The notes under the pieces: generated by a model
What the model saw: the letters and a program-made list of their open reading frames with translations, nothing else
Told to the model about the DNA's origin: nothing
Database searches by the model: none
Shown: positions 10,132 to 20,400 of the stretch, piece after piece
Layout: each line of letters starts with the position of its first letter
Position numbering within the stretch: position 1 is the first letter of the stretch
Source of the DNA: Hyalangium gracile
Lineage (GTDB): Bacteria; Myxococcota; Myxococcia; Myxococcales; Myxococcaceae
Direction of reading: 5' to 3'
DNA: 64,000 bases
Assembly: GCF_020103725.1 (NCBI RefSeq)
Contig: NZ_JAHXBG010000001.1
Span: forward strand, 806,001 to 870,000
Program-made: the position numbers and the translations under genes

Positions 10132-12083
10132 AGGCGGAGCTCGCGGTGCCTTCGCTGCGCATCCTCCTCGTGGAGGATGACCAGGATGACTTCATCCTGG
10201 TGCGCGATGCGCTGCGGGAGCTGCGCGACGAGCGGCTGTCGCTCGAGTGGGTGGAGGACGCCGAGGAGGCCCTGGAGACCATGGCGTCCGGGCGCCATGA
10301 CGTGTGTCTGCTGGACTACCGGCTGGGCTCGTACACGGGGCTGGAGCTGATGGAGGCGGCGCGGCGCAAGGGTGCCCGGCTCCCCATCATCCTGCTCACG
10401 GGACAGTCGGACCACCACGTCGACCGGCAGGCGCTGGAGGCGGGGGCCTCGGACTTCCTGGTGAAGTCGCAGATGACGCCGGTGCTGCTGGAGCGCTCCA
10501 TCCGCTACACGGTGCAGCACGCCCGCACGCTGGAGGCGCTGCGCCGCTCCCAGGCGAGCTTCCGCGAGCTCATCGAGCGACTGCCCGATGGCGTCTGCGT
10601 GCTCGACGGCGGGCGGGTGACGTACGTCAACCCGGCGCTCGTCACGCTGCTGGGGTGCGGCTCGGCGGCGGAGCTGCTGGGCCGGGAGCTGCGAGACATC
10701 GCCGCGCGCTTCTTCCACCCGGAGGAGCGCCACGAGGTGCTGAGGGACCTGGACGCCGCCCTGGAGACGGACGGGCATGAGCCCTCCTTCCGCGAGCTGC
10801 GGCTGGTGCGCGCGACGGGCGAGTTCATCCCGGCGGAGCTGGCCCGGTTCCCGGTGGCGTTCGAGGGGCAGCCGTGCACCATGTGCATCGCGCGGGACTT
10901 GACCGAGCGCAAGCGCATGCAGGCCCAGCTGGTGCTCAACGATCGCATGGCCTCGCTGGGGATGGTGGCGGGGATGATCGCCCACGACATCAACAACCCG
11001 CTGGCGTACGTGCTGGCCAACCTCCACATCCTGGACTCGGACGTGCTGCCGCGCATCGCGATGACGGTGGGCGAGCGGGACGAGGTGCGCGCGCTGCTGG
11101 CGGACGCGCAGCTGGGCGCGGCCCGGGCGCGGGAGATCGTCCAGCAGTTCCGCATCTTCTCGCGAGGGGAGAAGGAGCTGCGGCGCGACACGCTGGAGGT
11201 GCACCAGGCGCTCGAGTCCGCGCTGCGCCTGGCCACCAATGAGATCCGCCACCGCGCGCGGCTGGTGCGCGACTATGGCGAGCCCATGCGCGTGATGGCC
11301 AACGAGGTGCAGCTCGGGCAGGTGCTGCTGAACCTGCTGGTGAACGCGGCCCAGGCCATCCCGGAGGGCGGGGTGGAGCGCAACGAGATCCGCGTCCTCA
11401 CGCGGCTGCGGGGCGCGGAGGCGGTGATCGAAATCCACGACACGGGGGTAGGCATTCCCCCGGAGCGGCTGGAGCAGGTGTTCGAGCCGTTCTACACCAC
11501 CAAGCCCAACGGCACGGGCACGGGGCTGGGCCTGTCCATCTGCCGCAGCCTCATCACCTCGCTGGGCGGCAGGCTGGAGCTGGAGAGCGAGGTGGGGCGG
11601 GGCAGCGTCTTCCGCATCGTCCTGCCGGCGGTGCCCCCCTCGAGCATCACCGTGCTGCCGCCGCCCGTGCGGGAGCTGTCCCAGGGCGTGTCCTCCCGGC
11701 GTGGGCGGATCCTCATCGTGGACGACGAGCCGCTGGTCAGCCAGGCCATCCGCCGGGCGCTCCAGCGAGACCACGAGGTGATGGCGCTCACGAGCGCGCG
11801 CGAGGCCCATGCGCGGCTGACGGGCGGCGAGCACTTCGATCTCATCCTGTGCGACATCATGATGCCGGAGATGAGCGGCATCGAGCTGCACGAGGCGCTG
11901 GCGCGCAACTCGCCCGCGCTGGCGGCGCGGATGGTGTTCCTGACGGGGGGGGCCTTCACGCCCAGGGCCCGCGAGTTCCTGAGCAATACCAAGAACCCGT
12001 GTGTGGAGAAGCCCTTCCTGCCGAGGGACCTCCAGGAGCTGGTGCGCTCCCTGCTGGCCGAGGGCACCGCGCCGCCGGCCTGA
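10128..12083 (+). CDS. Hybrid sensor histidine kinase (REC-PAS-HK-REC)
   Basis: A 651-residue cytoplasmic protein without membrane segments. Order: receiver (about 8-125, Asp63 in CLLDYRLGS), PAS sensor (about 147-265), dimerisation helix with His286 in MIAHDINNPL, ATPase domain with NLLVNAAQAIPEGG, DTGVGI and GTGTGLGLSI, then a C-terminal receiver (about 527-645) with Asp576 in LCDIMMPEM and Lys in VEKPFLP. It probably receives phosphate at the N-terminal receiver, senses a cytosolic signal through PAS, and passes phosphate to its own C-terminal receiver or to the overlapping Rcp1-like protein. The start is fixed by the ATGA overlap with the upstream gene; a longer open frame inside that gene is coincidental. 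Confidence 0.93.
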   Translation: MKAELAVPSLRILLVEDDQDDFILVRDALRELRDERLSLEWVEDAEEALETMASGRHDVCLLDYRLGSYTGLELMEAARRKGARLPIILLTGQSDHHVDRQALEAGASDFLVKSQMTPVLLERSIRYTVQHARTLEALRRSQASFRELIERLPDGVCVLDGGRVTYVNPALVTLLGCGSAAELLGRELRDIAARFFHPEERHEVLRDLDAALETDGHEPSFRELRLVRATGEFIPAELARFPVAFEGQPCTMCIARDLTERKRMQAQLVLNDRMASLGMVAGMIAHDINNPLAYVLANLHILDSDVLPRIAMTVGERDEVRALLADAQLGAARAREIVQQFRIFSRGEKELRRDTLEVHQALESALRLATNEIRHRARLVRDYGEPMRVMANEVQLGQVLLNLLVNAAQAIPEGGVERNEIRVLTRLRGAEAVIEIHDTGVGIPPERLEQVFEPFYTTKPNGTGTGLGLSICRSLITSLGGRLELESEVGRGSVFRIVLPAVPPSSITVLPPPVRELSQGVSSRRGRILIVDDEPLVSQAIRRALQRDHEVMALTSAREAHARLTGGEHFDLILCDIMMPEMSGIELHEALARNSPALAARMVFLTGGAFTPRAREFLSNTKNPCVEKPFLPRDLQELVRSLLAEGTAPPA

Positions 12084-12275
12084 GAAGTGTCCGGTGGCCC
12101 GAGGTAGGGGGCGCGGCGACGCCTGGGAGTGAACGCTCCTGACGGGGCGTGAATAAATTCCGGGCACGCGCGTCCAGGCTGCTGGTAGGTCCGTGGCGCG
12201 GGATGGGCGGGTCGAGGGGTCCTCAGGGATGGAGGATGGACCGACGGCTCTTCACCTCCTGAAGGCAGGCCTCTG

Positions 12276-14750
12276 ATGCGGATGCGACGGTGGCTGGCGC
12301 TTGCGCTCGCGGGTACACTCGCGGGCTGCTACGTGGACCCCTATGGGGACGACTTCGATCCGGGCTTTCCGGACGGGCCCTCGCTCCCCGATGACCCTGG
12401 CGACACGGAGGGGGCGGACTTCGCGCTCGAGTCGCTGACGAGCCCCTCCGCGCTGGGCCTGTCGTCGCAGGCATCGCTCCGGGCGCGGGTGTGCAACTGG
12501 GGAGATGCCTCCGGCCGGGTCGAGGTCTCCTTCTTCCTCTCGAAGGATGTCAGCCTGGATGCGCGAGACACGCGGCTGGCGACCAGCGCGCGGATCAGCC
12601 TGACGGCGGGAGACTGCCGGGAGGCCAGCGCTCCGGTGCGGACGGTGGACCTGCCCGAGGGGACGTACTTCCTGATGGCGCTCGCGGACCCGGACAACCT
12701 CATCCGCGAGCCGGCCGAGTCCGACAACTTCCGGCTGGGGAACTCCGTGCGCGTGGACTTCACCGCGCCGCCCGCGCCGGTGCTCTCCTGGGCGCCCAGC
12801 ACGGGCCCCACGCAGCTGCCGCGGCTGCGGGTCGGCTCCGAGCCGAACGTCACCGTCCGCGTCTATCGCGGCGGCATCTGTGAAGGCACGGCCGTGACGG
12901 CCTCCAGCACGGGCCCGCGCATGGACTCCGAGCTGCCGGTGGACGTCGTCGGCAACCCCGCGACCAGCTACTCGGCTCGGACGTTCGACGAGGCGGGGAA
13001 CGGCTCGGCGTGCAGCAGCATCGCCGCGCCGGAGGGATTCGAGATCGACACCCAGCCGCCCACCCGGCCGCTGATCACCGAGACGCGCTGGGAGTACGGG
13101 ACGACGCAGCAGACGCTGCGGGTGAAGGGCACCACGGAGGCCGGGGCCGAGGTGGGAGTCTTCGTCGACGCGATGTGCGTGGGCACTCCGGCCGCCACGG
13201 TGCTCGCGAGCACGGCGGGGAGCTTCAGCGCGGAGCTCTCGTTCCCGACGGCCACCGCGGTGCCGAGCCGCAAGGTGTTCGTGGCGGCGCGGGATGCGGC
13301 GCGCAACGAGTCCGAGTGCGTCGAGGCGCTCGCGTTCGCGACGTGCGCGCCGGGCCTGGCCGACTGCGACGGGAACCTGGCCAATGGCTGCGAGGTGAAC
13401 CTCACGGAGGATGAGAGCCACTGTGGCACCTGCGGGACGAGCTGCCAGCCGCAGGGTGAGACGCTGGGAGTCTGCGTGGCGGGGACGTGCGGCACGGCGT
13501 GCGCGGTGGGACGCTTCGACTGCGACGGGAACGCGACCAACGGTTGCGAGTCCACCCAGGCGTGCAGCCCGGCCGTGTGCACCATCAGCCGCCAGGCGGA
13601 GCTGGCCATCACGGCGCTCTCGGTGGTGGAGGATCCGGTGCGGACGGCGCCGGGCGGGGCGTGGAGCTTCGGAACGCTGATGAGGGCGATGGCCGGGGGG
13701 CAGGACCCCTCCGCGCTGGTGCGCCAGTGGCTGAGGACGTGGGCCTCGCCGCAGACGATCAACGGCATCACGCTGCCGGCGCGGCCGCAGATGCTGTCGA
13801 TGGTGCTCGGGCCGTGGGAGTCGCGCAGCGGCGGGGCGAGCCGGCCGCTGGACTTCAGCAAGGCGCCGTTCCGGCTGCTGGCCATCATGAACCGCATGGA
13901 CTTGCGCAACCCGGGCGTGCAGGCGGGAGAGGGGCGGTTCATCTTCGGCGTGCTGGATCCGGCGGGCAACCCGCTCGAGTTCACGGTCATCCTGGAGTAC
14001 GCGCTGCCGGGAGGCAGCCCGGAGGCCATCCAGCGCTGGGCGCGGGACTGGCATGAGCTGGGCCAGCTGGGAGTGAGCCACCCGAGCTACAACGCGAAGC
14101 TGCAGGCGCTGACGGACCGCTTCGCGAAGGCGGGAGTGGTGGCGGGCCGGCCGTTCGGCAACGCGCTCAACCAGATCCGCACCAACGAGGTGGCGCTGGC
14201 CGAGCCGTGGGAGATGCGGGAGTTCAACCTGACGGAGACGGGGCTGCGGCCCGCGACGGTGAAGCTGACGCCGGAGCTCACGTTCGAGAACTCGAACATG
14301 CTGAGCGACTACATCCGGGCGAACCAGGCGGCCATCCTGGCCGAGCGGCACATGGTGCCAGAGCGCATCGGGAACGTGTCCTTCCTGGGAGCGTCGGCGC
14401 TGGTGCCGGAGGGAATCTTCTGGCGGGCGCCGGGCGTGAGCACCGAGGCGCGGCACAAGTTCTCGCTCAACACCTGCAGCGGGTGTCACGCGGGGGAGAC
14501 GGCGACGGACTTCACGCACGTGTCTCCGCGAGCGGCGGGGCGGCAGGCGGCGCTGTCGGCGTACCTGCGGGGCGGGATGGTGAGGGACCCGTGGTCGCTG
14601 ACGTGGCGGAGCTTCGATGACCTGGGCCGGCGGGCCACGGACATGTCGGCGCTGGTGTGCGGGACGAGCTCGCAGCAGGGGCTGACGGGAGTGGAGACGT
14701 TCGGAGGCTTCCCGGCGCCGAGCAACCTGCCTCGGGCCCGCGTGCACTGA
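12276..14750 (+). CDS. Large lipoprotein with CARDB-like domain and C-terminal CxxCH motif
   Basis: An 824-residue lipoprotein: signal peptide ending in lipobox LAGC (Cys17). Residues 45-165 look like a CARDB adhesion module (SLRARVCNWGDASGRVEVSF). Two Ig-like segments follow, then two short Cys clusters of a common myxobacterial type (CDGNLANGCEVN and CDGNATNGCES). The last ~350 residues form an unnamed conserved-looking region with a single CSGCH at 734-738. CxxCH is the covalent haem c motif, but one isolated motif in a lipoprotein may instead be structural. It is transcribed alone, convergent with the Cys-rich gene downstream. An enzymatic role cannot be assigned. Confidence 0.8.
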   Translation: MRMRRWLALALAGTLAGCYVDPYGDDFDPGFPDGPSLPDDPGDTEGADFALESLTSPSALGLSSQASLRARVCNWGDASGRVEVSFFLSKDVSLDARDTRLATSARISLTAGDCREASAPVRTVDLPEGTYFLMALADPDNLIREPAESDNFRLGNSVRVDFTAPPAPVLSWAPSTGPTQLPRLRVGSEPNVTVRVYRGGICEGTAVTASSTGPRMDSELPVDVVGNPATSYSARTFDEAGNGSACSSIAAPEGFEIDTQPPTRPLITETRWEYGTTQQTLRVKGTTEAGAEVGVFVDAMCVGTPAATVLASTAGSFSAELSFPTATAVPSRKVFVAARDAARNESECVEALAFATCAPGLADCDGNLANGCEVNLTEDESHCGTCGTSCQPQGETLGVCVAGTCGTACAVGRFDCDGNATNGCESTQACSPAVCTISRQAELAITALSVVEDPVRTAPGGAWSFGTLMRAMAGGQDPSALVRQWLRTWASPQTINGITLPARPQMLSMVLGPWESRSGGASRPLDFSKAPFRLLAIMNRMDLRNPGVQAGEGRFIFGVLDPAGNPLEFTVILEYALPGGSPEAIQRWARDWHELGQLGVSHPSYNAKLQALTDRFAKAGVVAGRPFGNALNQIRTNEVALAEPWEMREFNLTETGLRPATVKLTPELTFENSNMLSDYIRANQAAILAERHMVPERIGNVSFLGASALVPEGIFWRAPGVSTEARHKFSLNTCSGCHAGETATDFTHVSPRAAGRQAALSAYLRGGMVRDPWSLTWRSFDDLGRRATDMSALVCGTSSQQGLTGVETFGGFPAPSNLPRARVH

Positions 14751-14760
14751 CGCGGGGCGC

Positions 14761-15657
14761 TCAGCGGACCTGCTTGCACAGGGAGACGCCCAGGTCCACG
14801 CGGTGGACGCAGCGCTCCTCGGGGTGGCAGGTGTCGGGGCCCTGGGGATCGCACGTGCGCAGGCAGCGGCTGGCGACACAGACCCGGTTCGAGGGGCAGG
14901 AAGGCAGCCCCTCACCGCAGGGAGCGATGCACTCCTGACGAAGGGCAACGCCAGCGTCCGCGAAGCGCAGGTTGGTGAAGGTACAGTGAGAGCCGTCGGG
15001 GCACGAGTCGCCAGAGCAGTCGCTGCCGCGGAGCTGCACGCAGACGGAGATGCCCCCGGACTCACGAGCACACTGAAGACCTTCGGGACACCCTCTCGAC
15101 TCACAGGTGGGAACGCACGAGGGGCCATTGAGCCCCTGCTGACAGAAGAAGCCCTCCGGGCAGTCCGAGGCTTCCTGGAGTCGGCAGGGACGACCACACC
15201 AGCCTCGGTTGCAGAGCAATCCAGGGACACAGCGGTCCTGGGCGAAGGTCAGAAATGGCGCACAGGGGGCTCCCTCGACACTCTCGCCGTCCCCTGGTTC
15301 GCACCTGCGTATGGGCAGGCTGTCACCCATCGTCCGGAAGGTGCGACAAAGCTCTCCAGGTTCGCACTGCGAGTCGGTCTCACACTCGGTGTTCAGGCAG
15401 ACCCCTCTTCCGGTATCGCCTTGCTCGTAGCATCCAAGCGGAGGTTCGCACTCCCGAGGACTCAGACAAGGACTCCCATACGAAGACAGAGCGCGCGCCT
15501 GGTTCGCAGGGAGCAGGGGGAGAGCTTTCGGCGCTGGAGGGGACTTGGAACGCAGGGCGGAACCAATGATCAGGACCCATGGCAGCAGCAGGAGTCCGAT
15601 CAAGAGCGTGCGCACTAGCGGCTTGTAGCTTTGGGATCCTCGCACGTCACGCGACAT
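14761..15657 (-). CDS. Cys-rich protein with N-terminal membrane anchor (paralog of 8141-9058)
   Basis: A 298-residue protein with one hydrophobic anchor (about residues 16-36) and an extracytoplasmic part full of paired cysteines (CEPPLGC, DCPEGFFC, CESRGCPEGLQC, CETDSQCEPGELC). It matches the protein at 8141-9058 along its whole length. Start at 15657 (MSRDVRGSQS) is chosen because it gives the same N-terminal layout as the paralog. The frame stays open upstream to 15810 and would add residues that themselves resemble a lipoprotein signal peptide (LMLLLGTGC), in the place where the paralog has a separate lipoprotein gene. Function unknown. Confidence 0.75.
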   Translation of the reverse strand: MSRDVRGSQSYKPLVRTLLIGLLLLPWVLIIGSALRSKSPPAPKALPLLPANQARALSSYGSPCLSPRECEPPLGCYEQGDTGRGVCLNTECETDSQCEPGELCRTFRTMGDSLPIRRCEPGDGESVEGAPCAPFLTFAQDRCVPGLLCNRGWCGRPCRLQEASDCPEGFFCQQGLNGPSCVPTCESRGCPEGLQCARESGGISVCVQLRGSDCSGDSCPDGSHCTFTNLRFADAGVALRQECIAPCGEGLPSCPSNRVCVASRCLRTCDPQGPDTCHPEERCVHRVDLGVSLCKQVR

Positions 15658-15829
15658 GGAAAGACTCGGCCCCTTCGCGCCCGGCCGGGAATTCTCGTGC
15701 ATGTCCCGCGCTACCGCCTGCCGGAGCACTGTAGCGCAGCCTGTGCCGAGGAGGAGCATCAAGCTCCAGGCTCCTGCGCTCATCTCCCTTCGCATCGCCT
15801 GACGTCTCATGGGAGACGGGTTCTACCGG

Positions 15830-16276
15830 CTAGACCTGGGTCTTGACGACGTCCTTGAGCCCGCTGGTGGCCTTCTCGACGACCTTGCTCGTCAGGTCCA
15901 GCTCCAGCGTGTACTTGTACATGGAGGCCTGCAGCGACAGCAGCTCGCCGTTCGAGAAGCTCTTTCCCGAGACTCCCGCCGCGATCAGCTTGTCCAGCCG
16001 CAGCTGTCCCTGCTCCAGCTCGCCCACCACGTGGGACACCATGCTCAACGTGGGCTTCTCCGTCTTCCCGACGCTCTCCACCTGGCGCACCGACTCCGGA
16101 CCCTGAACGGAGCCGGTCTTGCTCACCGCGTCAGCGCTCCCCGCCGCCTGCGCCTTGTCCGCCAGCACCGCGTCGAACTTCGACTCGCCCTGCTTGCCCA
16201 CCTTCGCCGCGTCCTGATCCGCCAGCTTCTGCTGCACCAGCTGCGCGGAGGAGATTCCCGTCATTGGACCCGTCAT
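15830..16276 (-). CDS. Type III secretion inner-rod-like protein (SctI/YscI/HrpB family)
   Basis: A 148-residue protein. The N-terminal two thirds is polar and low in hydrophobics. The last 45 residues (FSNGELLSLQASMYKYTLEL then DLTSKVVEKATSGLKDVVKT) match the C-terminal helix pair of SctI inner-rod proteins, where the pattern is a leucine-rich LL-x-LQ, an aromatic-x-LEL segment, then S-K/L-x-x-KA and a final Q. In type III secretion this protein polymerises below the needle. ATG at 16276 has GGGAG eight bases upstream; a longer frame to 16333 lacks a good site. No other secretion gene lies nearby, so it is an orphan, and the call rests on the C-terminal pattern alone. Confidence 0.6.
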   Translation of the reverse strand: MTGPMTGISSAQLVQQKLADQDAAKVGKQGESKFDAVLADKAQAAGSADAVSKTGSVQGPESVRQVESVGKTEKPTLSMVSHVVGELEQGQLRLDKLIAAGVSGKSFSNGELLSLQASMYKYTLELDLTSKVVEKATSGLKDVVKTQV

Positions 16277-16355
16277 GGCTCTGGCTCCCGTGAAGTGTTT
16301 GCGGATCGCCAGTATCCCTTCAGACGCTGACACCCTCGGGCGCTACACTGGCGAC

Positions 16356-17399
16356 ATGCTGCCAGCCCTCGCGCTGCTGACCTGCTCCCTCCTCGCCCAG
16401 GCTCCCGCCGCCACCACTTCCCCGGTGGAGGTGAAGCTGCCGTTCGTCACCACCCTCCACGTCGAGAACGACATCCTCGCCAAGAGCGATCGCTTCTACT
16501 CGAACGGCATCCGCCTGGCTCACTATGGGGAGTACGATCGGTGCCGGCAGCTCGCGCAGGCGCTGCGTCTCCCCGACGGCATCCAGCACCGCTACCTCTG
16601 CGGTGGCTCGCTGGCGCAGAACATGTACACGCCCAGCCACATCGTCCCCTACACCGATGAGGACGTCTTCCCGGATCCGAATGATCGCCCCTACGGTGGA
16701 TGGCTCCATGCCGGGTTCCTCTTCCAGCACCTCGATGCCGCCCTGGAGCCCAGGGACTCCTCTCGCATCACGCTCCAGGCTACCGTGGGCGTCACCGGTC
16801 CGGCCTCGGGCGCGGGGCCGACCCAGCGGGCGTGGCACTCCGCCCTGAACAACATCTTCGGCCGCACCGTGGCCCGGCTCCCCATCGGATGGGAGAAGCA
16901 GCTCCCCACCGAGCCCGCCTTTCACCTCTCCGCCCTGCGCGAGAAGACCCTGCTGTGGAGCCCTTATCTGGACGCTTCCTGGTCCGCTGGCGCCATGCTG
17001 GGCACCGTCTTCGTCAACGCAAGCGTGGGCGCCACCGTGCGCGTGGGTGTACTCGCCCGGCCGTTCGGGCTCGCGCCCATCATGCCTTCCGTCGTCCAGG
17101 CCCTGGACGCCACGCGCGCTCCCCAGGAGGAGCGCGTCTGGGAGGCCTACTTCTTCGCTCGCGGCCAGGGGCGGCTCGTGGCGCGCAACCTGTTCCTGGA
17201 TGGCACGCTCTTCCGCTCGAGCGTCAGCGTCCGGAAGACGCCCTTCGTTGGAGACTCCGAGTTTGGCGGGGCCTTTCGCACCGGCGGGTTCCAGCTCGAC
17301 CTGAGCATGGTCTTCCGCTCACAGGAGATGGCCGAGCCTCCCGACCCCCGCCTCTCCGGCCACCGCTTCACGCAGCTCCAGCTCTCATTCCTCCACTGA
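16356..17399 (+). CDS. lpxR: LpxR-family lipid A 3'-O-deacylase (DUF2219)
   Basis: A 347-residue exported protein with signal peptide (MLPALALLTCSLLAQAPA). LpxR is an outer-membrane beta-barrel that removes the 3'-acyloxyacyl group of lipid A. The diagnostic motif lies just after the signal peptide: VENDILAKSDRFYSNGIRL, with the catalytic-site Asn-Asp pair (residues 38-39) and the D-R-x-Y-(S/T)-N-G signature. The motif DRPYGGWLHAGF and the final strands ending in aromatic FLH also fit. Length is close to family norm (about 320). Start at 16356 gives a clean signal peptide; the frame extends upstream to 16275 without a leader. It is divergent from the inner-rod-like gene and convergent with the RNA-repair gene. 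Confidence 0.85.
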   Translation: MLPALALLTCSLLAQAPAATTSPVEVKLPFVTTLHVENDILAKSDRFYSNGIRLAHYGEYDRCRQLAQALRLPDGIQHRYLCGGSLAQNMYTPSHIVPYTDEDVFPDPNDRPYGGWLHAGFLFQHLDAALEPRDSSRITLQATVGVTGPASGAGPTQRAWHSALNNIFGRTVARLPIGWEKQLPTEPAFHLSALREKTLLWSPYLDASWSAGAMLGTVFVNASVGATVRVGVLARPFGLAPIMPSVVQALDATRAPQEERVWEAYFFARGQGRLVARNLFLDGTLFRSSVSVRKTPFVGDSEFGGAFRTGGFQLDLSMVFRSQEMAEPPDPRLSGHRFTQLQLSFLH

Positions 17400-17411
17400 C
17401 GGCGTCTCGCC

Positions 17412-20400
17412 TCAGAGGTGCGTGAGCTGGAGGGTGAGTGATGCCTCTTGTGGGCGGTGGCTCCACGTGAGGAAGGACTCGCGGAACTCCTCCATCGTCT
17501 TCATGAGGGCGCTGCCTGGCTTCGGGGAGAGCGCCTCGCTCCCCGTGGCGCCTCTCGCGGAGAGGCCGATGAAGAACGGGCCCTCGGGCCGTGCGTTCGG
17601 CAGGGGCCTCGCGAAGAGCCGACGGTCTCCTTCCAGCCGGTACACCAGCGCCGTGAGGTGTCCGAGCACCCAGCCTCCCGCCATCTCTCGCGCCTCGGGC
17701 GAGGGCGCCTCCACGGACACCACCAGCCGAGTGGGCGCCTCGGTCGCGAAGTCCGTGGGCTCGAACAGCGCCTCCCAGGCCGCCGTCGTTCCCTCGGCTC
17801 TTGCATGGAGGATGCGCTCTCGCGCTCGCGTGAACTCCTCTCGGAGCACCTGGAGCGTCGAGCGCGACACGTTGCGCGCCGTGTTGCGCGGTGGCAGCGC
17901 CGGGGCCACCACCGGCATCAGGTCTCTCTTCCCCTGCGGGCTGTAGCGCGCCGTCTCGGGCGTCACCGTCACCGGCTGCGGCCACCGCCAGGCGGCGAAG
18001 GTCTCGAAGAAGTACGACAGCAGGCGCTCGTCCGTGCTCGCCGCGTCCCGGGGCGCTCGCATGCTCGTCCAGGCCGCCATCACCGCCCAGGACAGCCCGC
18101 CCAGGTATCCCAGCGCGTGCGAGTACACCCCGCGCGCCTTGGCCCATGCTCGCACCGCTCGCAGCACGACGCGGAAGCGCTCGGAGCCAGCGCCCTCCCG
18201 CTCCACGGCCTCGAGCAGCGCGTTCGTGTCCGCCCAACCGTTGAGTGAGCGGAAGCCGGCGATGTCCAGCTGCTCTCCGTGCCGCTCCAGCAGCTCCGCC
18301 GGCGGACAGGGCTCCACTCCCTCGGGGCAGCTCGCGTACGACACGTCGAAGTGCACGCCGTCGAGCGACAGCTTCACCATGGGAATCGCCGCGTCCGCCA
18401 CGAAGCGTCCGCTCGCCGTGCCGCCCTGCTCGGACAGTGCCTGGAGGAGCGTCCGCGCGAAGTCCTCTCGCGACAGGTGGCAGGGGCCCACGGCCACCGC
18501 GTCCACGTCGCTGCTCGCGCTGCCCGTGCCGAGCAGATACGAGCCATACGGGTGCAGTCCCAGCCCGAGTCGCTCGCAGAGCGCCTCGAGCCGGGCCACC
18601 GCCTGGGTGCGCTTCTGGCGTGCCTCGTTCGACGCCCACTCGCCGCGCGCCACCAGCACCTCTCGCAGCATCCCCGTCTTCTCCGGGGCGGAGCGCGCTG
18701 CCTTGGGCGGACCCGGCTGCCGCGCTGGGGGCTTCTCGGAGGCTCCGGGCCCTCGAGGCTCACGGTTCCCTCCCGGGCCCGGCTTGCGGCCTCCGCCGAG
18801 CGGCACGCGCCGTCGCACCTCGAACGGATCGTCTCCCCGCCGGCTGATGAGGCACACCTCGTGCGCCTCGAAGGTGAGGGGCTTCCAGTCCCGCTCCCAC
18901 TCGGAGAGCGTGCGGCGGATCTCCGCCGGGCTCGAGCGCTTGAGCTGGCCCACGCTCAGGTGCGGCGTGAACCCGTTCTCCGACTTGCGGCCCTGCTCGT
19001 CGCACTGGGGCAGCACCGCCTGCAGTGCCGCCTGTAATGCCGTGAGCGCTCCGTGCGGCCTGTCTTCCGGACGCAGCCACGCCGTCACGCTGCCTCGGTG
19101 CTCGAAGTGGCTGAAGCCCGAGAGCGTCACCTGGAAGGGCTCGATGCCGCGCAGCGCCTCCGCGATGAGCGCCTCCGCCTCGGCGAAGTGCTCCTCCGGT
19201 ACGAACGGATAGAGCAGCGTCACGTGCGGCATCCAGCGCTCGTACGTCCGGTCATGCCGCGAGCGCAGGGTCTCGATGGGGCCCCACAACTCCTCGGGAG
19301 GAATCAGCACCACCGCCGCCTGGTGCACCGGCGGCACCGAGAGCACCCGCGGCGGGCCCTGGACGGGCTTCCGCGTCGGCACCGCTCGAGAGGCGGCATC
19401 TCGCAGCAGCGTGCAGCTCAGCCCGAAGTGGTCCGACACGAAGAGCGGATCCCCTCCAGGAGACGGGCGCCCGGAGATCGGCTCCTCACCGAAGAGGTCC
19501 ACCTTCCTCGGAGTGAGCCGACCCGAGGGCGAGCGCACCAGCACGTGATCGAAGCGCTGGCTGTGGCCCAGGGACGTCGTCAGCGCCGCCATCGCGTTGC
19601 GCGATGGGTCGTACGTGTACCCGGCCTCGCCCGGCCGCAGCGTCGTCCAGGCATCCACGAAGCCCGCCTCGGCCAGCGTCTGGACCTCGGGCGCGTCGTC
19701 CCCGAAGTTGAAGTCCCCCGCGACCACCAGATCCGAGCCCTCCGGCCCGCTGGCCTCGAGCGACTGCGCCCAGTGCACCAGCGTCCGCAGCTGCGCGGCC
19801 CGCGCCGAGCCGCTCGATGGGTCTCGGTTGCTCGTGAGGTGCAGCGTGGCCACCCATAGCGAGCCGCCTTGCAGCGCGATCTGTCCCGCGAGGATGCGCT
19901 TGTCGCGGCTGAAGACGCTCTGGCTCATCGAGACGAAGGGGAAGCGGGACAGGAGCACCTGGCCGTACGGCGTGACGGTGGTGGCCGCAGGGCCCTCCGA
20001 GAGGAAGAAGTGCTCGCGCACCCACGGCGTGGCCAGCAGCTCGCGGAGGAACGGCTCCGTCACCTCCTGCAGCGCGATGATGTCGGCGTCCACCGAGCGC
20101 AGCAGCGAGATGGCCGCCACGGTGCGCCGCCGCGTGTCGAGCAGCTCCGGCTCGTACAAATCAAAGAGGACGTTGAGGGAGGCGAGGCTCAGCTCCGCTG
20201 GAGCGGGGAGCGTCTCGGGACTGGAGGTGGGGCTCGGCGCTTCGACCCAGGCCAGGGCCCGCGAGTCGTAGCGATAGGAGGGCAGCGGGGTGAAGGGGTG
20301 CTTCTCGTGGTACTGCGGTTGCCGCTGCGCGGGTGACGGCGGCGCCGAGGCCGGCTGCGGTGGCTCGGGAGCTTCCGGCTCCGGTGCCGGAGGAACGAGC

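Noticed and set aside
12252-15230. A minus-strand open frame opposite the CxxCH lipoprotein that runs into the Cys-rich gene
   Set aside because: Composition is Arg/His/Pro rich; the real minus-strand gene in that end is in another frame with the paralog as evidence.
15830-16276. A type III secretion cluster
   Set aside because: Neighbours are an LpxR-like enzyme and a Cys-rich protein; no other secretion component is present.
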